Shown here: in pieces, positions 1 through 13,100 of the stretch
How the letters are laid out: each line of letters begins with the position of its first letter
Position numbering within the stretch: position 1 is the first letter of the stretch
Source of the DNA: Liquidambar formosana
Lineage: Eukaryota; Streptophyta; Magnoliopsida; Saxifragales; Altingiaceae
Length of the DNA stretch: 64,000 bases
Assembly (NCBI GenBank): GCA_039720395.1
Contig: CM077826.1
Span: 26,244,430 to 26,308,429 of the forward strand
Reading direction: 5' to 3'
Notes under the pieces: model-generated
What the model saw: only the letters and a program-made list of their open reading frames with translations
Database searches by the model: none
Told to the model about the DNA's origin: nothing
Translations under genes and position numbers: made by a program

Positions 1-1147
1 TATCCAAAAAAGAAAAAGAAAAAAGAAAAAGAACATCATAAATGTGATGGGAGAGTTGAAGCTTGGATTTCAGCACCATGATCCTTCATAGTTCATACTA
101 AATAATTAAGCATGTAACAGAAAACTATGCTGAACAATTTGTTAATCTAACCTGAACAAGCACAAAAAACTACACTGAAGGATGTGCCAATGGGAATGAC
201 AAAGTTGAGAGACAATTTAGCATATGCAAGCTACATGCTATGAGAATAGTTATTACAGAGATAACTTACTTTCTGTTACTACCCTTAGTAGGGGTTGGAC
301 CATAGGAGTACGTATATAAATATCAAAGAACACAGTCAGAAGATGAGGTGGCCTGTTCATTCCTAATTGGAATAGGTGTGGCAAATTGCTTTGCAAGTTT
401 GTAGCAAATTGTGGGGCAACTTTCAATTGGTGGGAAGTTGGTGGTGTTGGAAATGCAACAACAATTCTTTATTGTTCGGGAGGAATGTACCTCACGCTAT
501 TTTTTCAAATCTATGGAAGGAGCAAATTGAAAGTTGCCTCACAAGTGAAAGATGGTACCTCACCTATATGATGTGATTTTAATCCCCAATTGTCCGTCCC
601 ATCTGGATGCTGACATAGACATCTGTACGGCCAATCCTTATCTATTATCTTAATCTCTAACTTTATGATATGATTTCCTGAGTACAGAGAGATCTCACAC
701 CAAATTGAAAGAGACATTAGGGTTAAGACGTCTAGTAGAGAGCAAAGGAAAGAAGAATAGAGTAGAAAAGAGGAAAGGAGAGATAACGAGACGTATATCC
801 TCTCCCATCATTAATATTTGTTATAAGAAAAATCACAAAAGTTTAAAAGCACACTTACATAAATAATGCCCCACATTACATAATACATTGACACCATTGC
901 AAAGTTATGAGGTTATGTGCTTATGTTTATCAGTTTAGCCATGAAGTCCCCATACCATAAATGCTGATTTTTACATTTCTCAAGAATTATTCTCCTCTAA
1001 AATATAAATATGGATTATATTACTGTAAAATCTCTTATTTTAAGTTACTATCTGCATTGAAAACTTAATTTGTTGTATGATTTTCGTTCGAGGAAGAGTT
1101 GTTTATCTTATCTCCTATATGTAGTGAAACATCATATCAATTTGCAG
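1..1147. other. Upstream or intronic sequence of the mannosidase gene
   Basis: AT-rich sequence that begins with an A/G-rich stretch and contains only short chance ORFs. It ends in a good splice acceptor (TTTGCAG, 1141-1147). The family's first exon, which encodes the short cytoplasmic tail and signal anchor, should lie upstream; I could not find it here, so this is probably the end of intron 1. Confidence 0.5.
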
Positions 1148-1195
1148 GTGGAAGTTTCTAAGTTAAATGAAGAAGTGACTCACTTGCAAAATCTG
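1148..1195 (+). CDS. Mannosidase exon: stem and coiled coil
   Basis: Phase-0 exon of 16 codons ([16 protein letters not shown]), flanked by TTTGCAG and GTAAGA. It matches the heptad-like stem that follows the membrane anchor in plant Golgi mannosidase I. Confidence 0.8.
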
Positions 1196-4100
1196 GTAAG
1201 AGGTTTAAGTGCTTATTTACTGGTTTAATGTTAACCATTCTTCATTGGGGTTTTCAGTTTGTTGCCATTGCTTTTTGCTTCCTATTTTTGGGTACCAGTT
1301 TACTTTTGTTTACAATTCACAGATTTCTGGGCATACTTCTGTTGATTGGAATCCAATTTTGTTTTCAGCCGCATTTTGGCAACTGGTTTTTCATTTTATA
1401 CTTTATATTTACTACTTCATAAAAAGGAAAAAAAAATCCCAAATTTCTTCTGAATTCTGTCTGATGTTTTAGCTGCATTTTATCTTCGAATAGAAATAAA
1501 TAACAAAATTATTAATTAGCTATATTGCACAATCTATATTCCCAATTTTTTTTGAGAAGGGTCTAATTTTTCATCTATATTTGTCCTCAATTCCACCTTT
1601 ACGCTGAATTTGTTGCATTTTTGCATCAAGTGCACTCCAAAACTCTTATGTGCAACTCGTGTTTGGCCAAACCAACTGTTGGATTAAATTTGATTCATAT
1701 TGTTGGTCATGCATGCCAAAAATCAAGTTGATCTAAGATTCAGAGCTGTTTCATTCAAAATGTCCATAAATGAGCGATTGTTATTGATTAAAAAAATGCA
1801 CGTTTTGGATTAAATAGCAATCAATTTCAGATCAACTTGAAATTGTTTTTGCAGCTGTTAAAGGGCTAGATTTGAGTGTATTAAATATATAATTGTTCTT
1901 GCAGCTGGAAGAGTTAAAGAATACTAATGGAGATGTAGGTGAAAAGATCTTTAGTGGCAAAAGTAGTGAACGCTTTAAGAAAAAGGTTGCTCAAGATGAT
2001 CCCATTGACATTCAGCGAAGAGAGAAAGTAAAAGAAGCCATGCTTCATGCTTGGACTGCATACGAGAAGTATGCGTGGGGTCAAGATGAACTTCAGGTAT
2101 GGTGAATTTTTTCAGAGTATCTTATCCATTCTACTCAGTAATGCTTATATTTAAGTACTATCTAATGATGTGGGATCCAGGGTAACATGGGTCCACCCCT
2201 TACCTTTTGAATTTTGGGTTCATGTGCCCGTGTATGATTTGTTTGCTTGCTTTGGAGTCTTTTTCACAAAGCTTTGAGTCTTGACTTTGGGTTAAACAGA
2301 AGTTCATAATTGAAATATCAACTCTTGCTTGAAGTTTCAAACTTCAACTTTGGGTTAAATATAGGCCATCCTTTATTGAAACTAGTTTATGAAAGCTCAC
2401 CAACCACTAGCATGGATCTGGTTGGGACATTACAAAGCTACTTTATTTAGGAAGTTTATAGCAATGCTTACTTTCTGATAATGCCATGAGCAAATGGAAT
2501 AGGGCTTTATTAACTGCCATGAATTTGTGAAACCACAGTATAATTCAAGTTGAAGCAACAAAAGCTTCTTCATTTTAGTTCTTTTCAATTAATGCCCCCT
2601 CAATGAATTTCCTGTGACTAATCAGTAGTCAGGCAATGTTGTAGTACAAAGAGGCATGCCATCATATTACCCCAAATAAAGGAAGGTTGGTGCAAAATTA
2701 TTCTAGTATGCACATGCTTTGTTTGATGAATGAATAGCACACCCTTCTACACTTGATATTTTAATGATATTTTCATGATGTGATAGGTCACTGGATAATA
2801 GTGGAGAGAGTGTTCTTGGATCAATGAAAGTATCTGTAATCACTCTCAACAACATTCCAAAATTACATGGTCGTATGACAAGGCTGAGAAGGTGCTTGTC
2901 TTATACAGTTAAAACTCAAAGCAGAAACTTCTGTAGAAAATAAGCTTAACATGCCAAAGCTGTGTCTGTGTGGGGTGGGTTTCAATTCAAATCTTATTTA
3001 TCACCAGAGAAAAGATTCACATGTATATAAATTAGGATGTAAAATTTGAACCCACTTCAAAGTAATAAATTTGAAATAAAATCATGAATATTAAGTTTTC
3101 CTTTGTCATGAGGTACGTACGGACAACTCACAAACTACCATTCAGCTTAGACATCATAAATCCCATGAGAAACAATTATTGCTTCCTTTAAACAAAAGCT
3201 TATATAATGACATGAATAAAATCAAAAATTGGATTCTTCCTTTCTTCAATTAAGCTCTTCTTTGCTAATTTAGAAGAACGAAAGGACTAGCCAAGTTTGT
3301 CTTTTCCTTAGCCTTAAAGCAAACAGCTAAACACAGATATTTTAATGATCCTTTTATGGATCTTATCCTACTCATGTCTGGCTAATACTATGTATGGTAC
3401 ATATTAGGTAAGCTAGATATCATATTGCATTTAAATTTATCACATATAATTTTCACATTTGACTCTATCAGTTTGTTGGCAGAGGATTGCTAGCTGGAGA
3501 ATGAGGATGAGCAATAACTTAAGGGGGGGCAGAAGGAAATTTACAATGGGGGACCTTTATGATCCAAGATCTAGGTTCATTAAATTCTAATACTTTGGCT
3601 TAAAGGGTCAAAAGCTAGGTGGAGCTCTTTCAATGTGTATATGCTATGTTACATGAGGTCATTGGCAAAAGGTCAAGGGTTTAATTCGAACTGCATGTCT
3701 GCACCTTCATTTGTGCAGTTTGGCTTGGGGTATAAGGTGTTGAGAGTTTATAGCCGTTACTGGCTGCCAGCAAACAGCAATAATGGAGTTCTTTATTATT
3801 ATTATTATTATTTTTTGATGAAGTAATGATATATATTGAAACCAAGAGGGCTTAACCCTCGTACATAAGACATATACAAGTGAAAAGCTTGGCCTCCCAA
3901 TGACAAAACCAGGGGACCGACAAAACAAGGGAAACAACAAACCCCAACTCCCAACTAAAACTTAAGGGAGTCAATGAAAGTTAAAAAAGAAATGTAATAA
4001 CCACCCTTTTAGCTACTAAACCACCAATAGAGATATTTAATCAAAATAGACTTGAGCTCCACATAGTTCCTTTCCACCCCCTCAAAAGTTCTCAAATTTC

Positions 4101-7100
4101 TTTCTTTCCAAATGGAGTTCTTTATATTTTGATATTTTTGTAGTTGGAAGATTGATGTGGTGGTGTAAATGGTAGTGGAAGGCTAGTCATTTAAAAAAAG
4201 TAGTGGATTGATATAGAACTGAAACAAAAACAAGTCTTAGTACACACAATGTATACAAGGACTCAACCTATACAGCTATACTATACAAGTTACACCCATC
4301 CAAAAAAGCCAAAAAATTATGCTTCCTTCTAGAAAAGAAGGGGGGGAACACATGAAAATGAATCTCAAGAAGGACTTCTTTAGCTTAGAGACAATTAGCT
4401 CCATATCATTCAAATCACTTCTATTTCTCTCTTCTCACACACCAAAAAATACTTGACGGAGTTGCTTTCCAAATGGTCTCGCAATTCATCCCTTTGGTAG
4501 AAAACCTCCAAAGCTTTAGGAAATTTACAGTCATTGGCATACCTAAGTGGTACCTAGCAAAATGAGGAGAACATTCTTTACAACTAAACAATAGATTCCT
4601 CACTCTTCTTACTCATGCCACCCCTATTTGGAATCAAGCATCCCCTATTTTTAAGATGATCAATTGTTAAGCATTTCGAGTAGCCGTCCACTCAAAGAAA
4701 GCGACTTTAGGAGGCACAAAGAAGGATATACCTTTTCATCCTCTTAACACTGCTCAATTTCTTGACTAAGAACAACCCTTTAGCAGACCCCGTTGAAACC
4801 ACTACATCCTCCTCCTCCCTAGAAAATCTGTAGAGAATAAAGCTTTTTAGAAAAGGCCTCACCTCCTCTAACTCCCAATCGTGAAACTCTCTTACAAAAG
4901 AAGGATCCCATTGCATACCACTCTCAATCTACTCATATAATCTGCCACTCTGGCTTCCTTGTTGACCACAATAGAGAACAAATGTGGAAACTTCTCATCT
5001 AAAGTTCTATTCCCGCTCCAACAGTCGTTTCCCAAATCCAAAGTTCTATTCCCTTTCCAATGAAATTCTCCAAAGCCATTTCCCCATCAAAGCTTTCTTC
5101 ATTATAACTAGAGGTTTAAGACCAAGACTCCATCTTCTCTAAGTTTGCATGTCCACTACGAATCAACTAGGTGAACTCTGAATTTATTACCTAACTCGGC
5201 TTACTAGTAGTCTCTTTGAAATATCTTTTATTTTCTTGCCACTAAAGAGGGGATTTTTTGAAAAATGACATGAAATAAGTAGGAATACCAGTAAGGGTGC
5301 TTTAAATTGAAGTAAGCCTCCCCCCTTTTGCAGGGCACAACCTTTTCCACCTACTAAGCTTCCTCTCCATTCTTTCAAGCACTGCATCCTACACCACTAT
5401 TGCTTTAAAAGGGCACCCTCATGGCAACCTCAGATAATAAGAACGAAGCATTCCAACTTTACACTCGAGATTTGCCACTAACAAGGTGACATTAGTTGCA
5501 TTGTCATCGGAATCAACTCATTCTTTCTCAAATTAATCTTCAAACTCATGGCCATCTCGAAAGTCGAAACATAAAAAGAACACCTCTTAAAAACTGAATT
5601 TTCACTCCTATCCTGCAAAAACTGTAGTATCATTGGCATAAAAAAGTTGAGAAAGTGTGCCCTGACCTTCTTCACCCTCCAGCACAAAACCTTCTATTAG
5701 GTGTACTTGCACTACCTTATTAAGGAGTTTAGAAATCGCCTCCATAATCATAACAAAGAGTAAGGGGGAGAGATGGTCTCCTTGCCTCAAGCCTCTTGAA
5801 CTTCATTTATTTATCCATCTACCAATGCTCTAGCACATTTATGAGGGTTATGACTCAAATGTCGAAGACTTGCAGCTTCTTTTGGGAGTATGTGTGCGGT
5901 AGTCTATTTTGATGATATCTTGGTTTATAGCCGTTGTTTGGAAGAACATTTGAATCCTGTTCAACAAGTGTTTGATATTTTGCGAAAAGAGAAGTTCTGT
6001 GGCAACTTGAAGAAGTCTAGTTTTGCCATGAATGGTGGGGTTTTTTTTTTTTTTTTGGTGTATGTTGTCCTCTAATGGAGTGCTAATGGATGAAATTAAA
6101 GTCCAAGCAATTGTGGATTGGCATACACCTTCTAGTATGCAAGCAGTGAGAAGTTTTCTTGGTGCTCCTACTTTCTATAGAAGGTTTATTAAAAATTCAG
6201 CACCATAGCAGCCACTCTTATTGGTTGTTTCAAGAAGAAAGTCTTTGAATGGACTCAAGTAAGGAGTGGAAATGGAATGGAAATGGCAGATTTTATGAAG
6301 AGTATTCATGCTCAAGTGAAGTCTAAAATTGAAGAATCCAACGCCAAATAAAAATCAGCAGCTAATGTTCATTAAAGAAAGTTTCTTTTCAAAGAAGGAG
6401 ATCTTGTGTGGGTAGTTTTGAGCAAAGAAAGACAGCCAGCTGGGTCTTATATGAAGTTGAATGATAGAGAAGTCAGTCCTTGCAAGATTTTGTGCAAAAT
6501 CACTGATAATGCATCCCTAGTTTCCATCTCACTTTAATAGCTCTAACATCTTCAATGTGAAGCATTTGAGGCATTATTTTTTATTTTATTTTTTTGATAG
6601 CAAGGAAACCCTTCGGTCAAACCCTGGGTCCCCACAACCCATATGGACGAAGTCCAAGGCTCATGAGAATCATTTGAGGCGTTATTTTGCTGATTGAAAC
6701 TTGAGGACAAGATATTTTAGAGGGGGAATTTGATGTAAGCTGAATAGTGTCAGTTTTTCTGTTTTCAAGTGTGTTGCGCTGAATTTTTGCTTATTAATTG
6801 TGCGTTTGTAGAGGACTTTTATGTAGCTTTAGTACTTTAATGGTAAAATAGTCTTTTCCCTAACTTTAGGAATCTATATATAGCTGGTAATCTGGCATCA
6901 GTTGCAACAGAATAAGTTTTAGATTCAGTTGACTAATCGTAACAGAATTTCTTTAAGAACAGAGCCTAGAGCTCCCATTTCTCTCTAATTGAAGCAAGAT
7001 TGTACTTCAAAACTCTAGATCTCTCTTTCTTCTTGAATACTTGTTGAATGCATCATAAAGACACAAGTTTAGTCTCACTGAGTGCATTTTTTCTGCAATC

Positions 7101-7146
7101 TAACTGTTTTGGAGTTGCATTATTAGACAATTAAGAAGAGTTTCCT

Positions 7147-7183
<37 letters not shown>

Positions 7184-10100
7184 CACACAAGAGTGTGTGT
7201 GTGTGCGTGCTGGGGGCAGGGGGTTCTTTTGATGGCAATGGAGGAGTTGTACATGAAGCCAGGAAAAAAGGATGAGTCAGCAGCCTTTGGTTGAATAAAG
7301 GAGATTTTTTTCTTTTTCTTTTTCCTTCTTTGCATTCAAAATGAAGGAAATTTTTTTATTTTTTATTTTATTTATATATATTTGTGGTGACTAGAATGGT
7401 CAACTAAATCGAAGCCATTACAACTCTAGGCATACATATACATTAAACATCAGATGCTGCATATAAGGCTCTTGATAAACCAAGGTTGCTGCTCACTCCT
7501 AAGCATATATCTCCATAATTGAACATGAATTCTGCTGGCAATTTATAAATTGAGTACAACACTTTAAGTTCATGTTATTAAGCAGCCTGGTCAGTACTCA
7601 GTTGGGATTGTTTCTATTCAGGTTTGAGTCTTTTGGGGCAATTCGTTTACTCAAATCATCTCGGGTCGTAGATTTATTGTTGATCTTCCATTTAGTTAAG
7701 GAAATCATCTTCTGTAGCAGTATATTTGGGTACTTGCATCCATGGGGTTGGAGAGACCGCTGTTACACATGTATTAACTGATATTTGTTGATTAAGTGTC
7801 AAATTTTATTTGACTATCGAAATTGGTTCTAGATGTTTTTCATCCTTCACAGAAATAGAGCACTGCTCAGAACAAACTTGTTGTGTCTTGTACAAGAAAA
7901 TGAGTAGACTAATCATTTTCTTGTGCACTATAAATTTTTCCTAGAGATGGATTTTTACATGGGTTAGAGGAGGTCATGATTATTTTTATTATTAATTTTT
8001 TGTTCAGAGAGAGATGGGTGGAGGGCAGTTGAGTAAAGTGCCCTACTTGGTTTTTAGCTGCAGAAGTCCTTAGAAAGGATGGTGAATAAGTTTATAATTA
8101 GATGCTGATTCCCTTTGGAGATAAGTGCCGCCTTTTGGTTACTGACTGCAGAATGGTGCCCTATTTTGGAGGCAAGGGAGTTGGTTATGGTCTGTTTTTG
8201 GTGGATAATTTTATCTGTGCATTAAAGAGTGAAGGAACTCCAAAAAGATTGTATTTGCATTAGTAAAACATAATTTCAACTATTGTGGCTGTAGATGTAA
8301 TTTTTTATGTTGACCTTGCCTTATGGAGTAGATGGACCTAGTGAAAGATGAAATGATGTAGCTTTTTTCAGTGGCCTTTCTATCATCATAAATAATTTTA
8401 GGGGCCCTTAAGTGGATGAAGAAATTTTAATCAATGCCATCTAACTGGCAAATTTGATGGTGATAGTTTGCAGAATTTATTACGATTACTGCACTATAGA
8501 GATGGTTAATGAAGAACCTCAACTTTCACCATGCGTAATGGAGGCATTGTGAAAGATAAAATATATAGGTATCTTGTGTATATAGCCATATTGGCTATAT
8601 AGATACAATGTGCTGCTCCCTGTTGTTTTATACATTCTTATAAAAAAATTTAAAAAAAAAAAAAAAAAAAACAACAACAACAACAAAATTGATAAGAAAT
8701 GAATTGTATGTTTTAAAAAGGGGAAAAGTTCAAATTGGACAAGGAGTTCAAAAGAGCGCAATACCTATAGCAACCAAAAGACGAACACCAAGCCCTAAAC
8801 AACCGCCAAAACCAGGGAGGCCAGCACCAAAACAAAATCAAGACCCTCTCATCCCAAAAAGAAAAGCCCTTATAAATAACCCAGAAACCCAAGCCAAAAC
8901 TTGGAGGGAGACTTGTTCCTCCAAATGCATTAAGAGAAGAGGAGTGGGAGGTCACTTTTATCCTTAGTGAGCAGAGTTTTGTCTTTTAATGCAATTTTTC
9001 CATGCATATCAAGAAATGTATGTTCTTTATTAATACATGCACTTATTGATCTCCACATCCGAAGCTTTATAAAAATTTGTACCACTGAAAATTAGTATGC
9101 TTATTCCATATAATTTTGTTTATGCCCAGTCTTTGATTGTTGAGAAATCTGGGAAAAGAATAGAGAACTGGCATCTTACAACAGCTGCTCCAATTCCCAG
9201 CTGTTATAAGACCAAGTTTTCATATATTCCCATGGTTGCTCAACAATAAAAATGGAGCATAAGGTTGGTCTAGTTTCAATTCCAGAACTAGGTCAACAGC
9301 GAACTAAAATCTAGGTTGGTGGCATCTGGGTTTCCCTATGTATATAATTTTATTATATTTTTTGCATACCATTTTTAGACTAACGTGCTAATTTATTTCT
9401 TACCAGCCGCAGTCAAAGAATGGTGTCAATAGCTTTGGTGGTCTTGGAGCAACTCTCGTCGACTCTCTGGATACGTTATATATAATGGGTCTAGATGAAC
9501 AGTTCCAAAGAGCTAGAGAGTGAGTTTTAGCTTTCTATAAATGTCTCCTTCCTTTCAAATTCGCAGATGGCAGACCTTAGGTTTTTTTTTAAGCACCAAT
9601 TGCATCATTCTCCATTTTTACTGCAGAACGACCAAAATCAATGAATTATGTATATAGTTTCCTCAGGTTACTTCTTAGAAGGGTTCCATAAATTCAAAGT
9701 GGACCTTGCTATGGTTTTTTCTTGGATTAAATTTTCCTGTCGATAATATATGTTCATCTTATCGTTTTAAGAGAAGATGCGAGTTGATCCGTTTCCCATG
9801 AAATTCCTAGGAATTACGCCCACAAAAAATAAATAAATAAATAATAAATAAAAATGAAATTCCCAAGCAATACCTGCACTTTAAGTTTAACTGCAGTCTG
9901 CAGATATTATGGTCTAATAATGTGAATGAAACATTAGAGAAGTTCCTTTTTTAACTACAATTCATCTCCTTATCTCTCCCACCTCTCTTTTTCTCTACCA
10001 CTTACAGAAGTAACCACCTCACTCTTCTTTTTATTTGATCAACCACAAAATAGTTTTATTAATAATAGTAAAAAGGAGATACAAAAGAGAACAAGCAGTC

Positions 10101-13100
10101 CACCTAGGGACCCAAAAGAAAAGAGAAGCAAAAAAACAATAAAATACATCCCAAACTAAGTACAAGCAGCCACCCAATCAGACTTGATCACAAACAAAAG
10201 AATCTTTGCAAAATCCTTCGAAGAAGAGGCCCGAAAAGATGTTAGAAAATGAATCTGCTCCCATATCTCAATGACGGAAGATCCTCTTATCTTCAAAACC
10301 ACCTGCCATAGATACACCCACAAGATGGTGTTTCAGATTTATTAAAATTAGGGGATATCCAACTCTATGCTGAATAACTTTCCCTCATGTATTTGTAAGA
10401 AAGTAAGAATGACCGAGTCTCTCAGGATATTTCTTTCAATCCTTGTAATCCAGATGAAGACCGTTTCGTGGAACTGCCTGTTCTAGCTGATTATGAAGAC
10501 CTTGTTAAGGTCTCTTTATTGCACCGGATGCTATTTCATTTCCATTTTGTTCTTTATATGAAAAGTCTTGTGATTTTCTACGTGACTTCTGTCACTTCTT
10601 TATCCATGAATTTTTTTTGTGAACTTTTCAAGATGTTTCTCTTCCATTGAAGGTCCACTACCAGGTTGTTTGTAGTTTGTTTAGTGAGGTATTCTATAGT
10701 ATACCATGAATCCCAATATGTATTCCTTTGGGTTGGGACCTGATTCACAACTTGCTTATGGGCAGATCAATCTGTAGTTCTGTACCAATGTTGGCTTCTA
10801 CTTGCCTTCATATGCTTGGCCAAATTGGACTTGACCTTTCGGTTCTTTATTTTTGTTCATGGTTACCATGTACTTGAGTCTGATTTTACATATCCCAGCC
10901 TTTACAAATTTTTTCCTTCTTACATAGCCAGGCTTGTATGAGAGCATTCATCTTTGTCTATAGTTTTGAATTGCGGTGTCATCATGGTATCGGGACGACT
11001 GGCTGTTTTGCAACAAAAAATAGGCACCATGATGGTTTTTGTTATTACTATTATTTTCAATAACTCGTTCTTCCGCCCCCCCCCCCCCCCCCCCCCCCCC
11101 CCCGCGCGGCGGGGGAAACTTCAATCAGCCTAAAGCCCTAGAACTATGCATATTTTGACCCCACTTTTCCACATACCATTGCTCATTAAGTTTGTCTAAA
11201 CTTAATAAATGATTCCCTTTTATTCGTTATTCTTTGTTGAGGATATTTTATATGATGTTCATGTGCTATTCATGGCAGGTGGGTTGCGAACTCATTGGAT
11301 TTCAACAAGAATTATGATGCTAGCGTTTTTGAGACAACCATAAGGTTGCGTTATAAGGTTTAACTTGTAGTTTAATTTAATTTTCCTCCTGTTCAAAAGA
11401 ACTGTTATGGGATATGATCTTTTCTGGCATTTAAAATCAACGAAGGGTGAGAGTTAGTTACATATTGCTGATATATCATGTCTATTTTCATTGAAAATCA
11501 GAGTTGTAGGTGGACTTCTTAGTGCATATGATCTGTCAGGGGACAAACTTTTCCTTGAAAAGGCAAGAGATATTGCAGATAGATTGCTGCCTGCATGGAA
11601 TACGCCTTCTGGGATCCCTTATAACATTATTAACTTGGCACATGGAAATGCACATAACCCTGGATGGACTGGGGTAAGTTGCCAATTTTCATATTTTTAC
11701 TTTAATTGTATATCTAGAATTATTAAGTTGGGGTAAGGGTTTGTTGAGATGGTTTACAGATCAGTCCTTGTTAATTTCTGTGAAACTTTGTGAAGGAAAA
11801 CTAACTTTATATTTTTTATATTTTTCTGGTCAACAAGAAGTTTTAAACCCCTAATGCCACTTCTTTCTGGTGCCTTTGTTGAGATGCTATGATGGCTCTG
11901 GCTGTTTCATTGTTTTCATTATTCTGTTTTTGGACCTCTGACTAAAATGGGATCTTTTATGAAAATGTCTTGGATGAGGCATGGATGTTGTGTGACCAAT
12001 TAATGTTGGCTTGAGGGAGTTAGATGTGGCTTTACCACTTTATTCCGACATGTGCTGAAAAATATTTCAAGGTAATTAATTCCCAAGAACTAGAGGGAGG
12101 TGAATAGGTCTATTTAAAAAATTCAAATTTATTTACTAGTTAATTCTTATTAACCTATTCAAAATGCATGCAAATATTAGTTTTCAAACGTGGCTAATCA
12201 ATTCCAAATAATTTCGTATATTAGATTAACCAACTCAAGTTAAAATATATCAAATATATATTTATACCTTAAATTGATTACTCTAACAAAAATAAACAAT
12301 CACACATAGCAATCAATCAACTTACACAATTTTTATGTGGAAACCCATGCGGAAAAAACCACTGGACGCCATCTAGGCAAAGTTTGTGCATTATGAGAAA
12401 TAAGTACAAGAGTCAAATAAACTAATGCTTGACTCAACACAAATCCAAAATTGTTGTCCTTCACAAGTATTCACGAACTTTGCAAAGTCTAGTCTGCATG
12501 TATTAACGATATGCGGCTCCTGTAGCTACATTGATTTATACCCTATTATGAGAGAAGGGTTTGAGGTTTCTAGCAAACTATGATCGATCACTCACTAGAA
12601 ATTGGTCCATAAATCGGAAAGTTCTAACAAAATCAAAACCCAAAGAGAGCAAGTGTCTTTTTCTTAAACTTTTTAACATTTTCAATTTTGTGGTAAAAAC
12701 CAATATTTACAGTGCTCAAGAATCCAACTCAACGGAGAAAAGAATTTTGCAAAAATAGAATTTGATGCAAAGAAGGAAACTGCATTCTATGCATAATCAA
12801 GTGATGGACATAGCATGGATTGATCAAATGAACCAATCAATCAACCAAATGATCTACAGATCTATTAATGACTACCTAGATCGTACAACACCACTATGGA
12901 TTGAACGAATGTTACCTTATGTCGATTGAACATACCATGCATCCTTGAAGGAACTCTCTTCCTTCTTGTACCTTTATTTATTTATTTATCCTATTCAGCG
13001 TTTCCTGTCCAAGACAGAAAATTAAATAAATGACCTTCAGCTGTTTGGATTTTGGGATGTATTATGAAGTGCCTTTGTTTTCATTGAAATCTATGTACAA

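Noticed and set aside
7123..7335. Minus-strand open frame with a Leu-Ser repeat
   Set aside because: Translation of the AG microsatellite.
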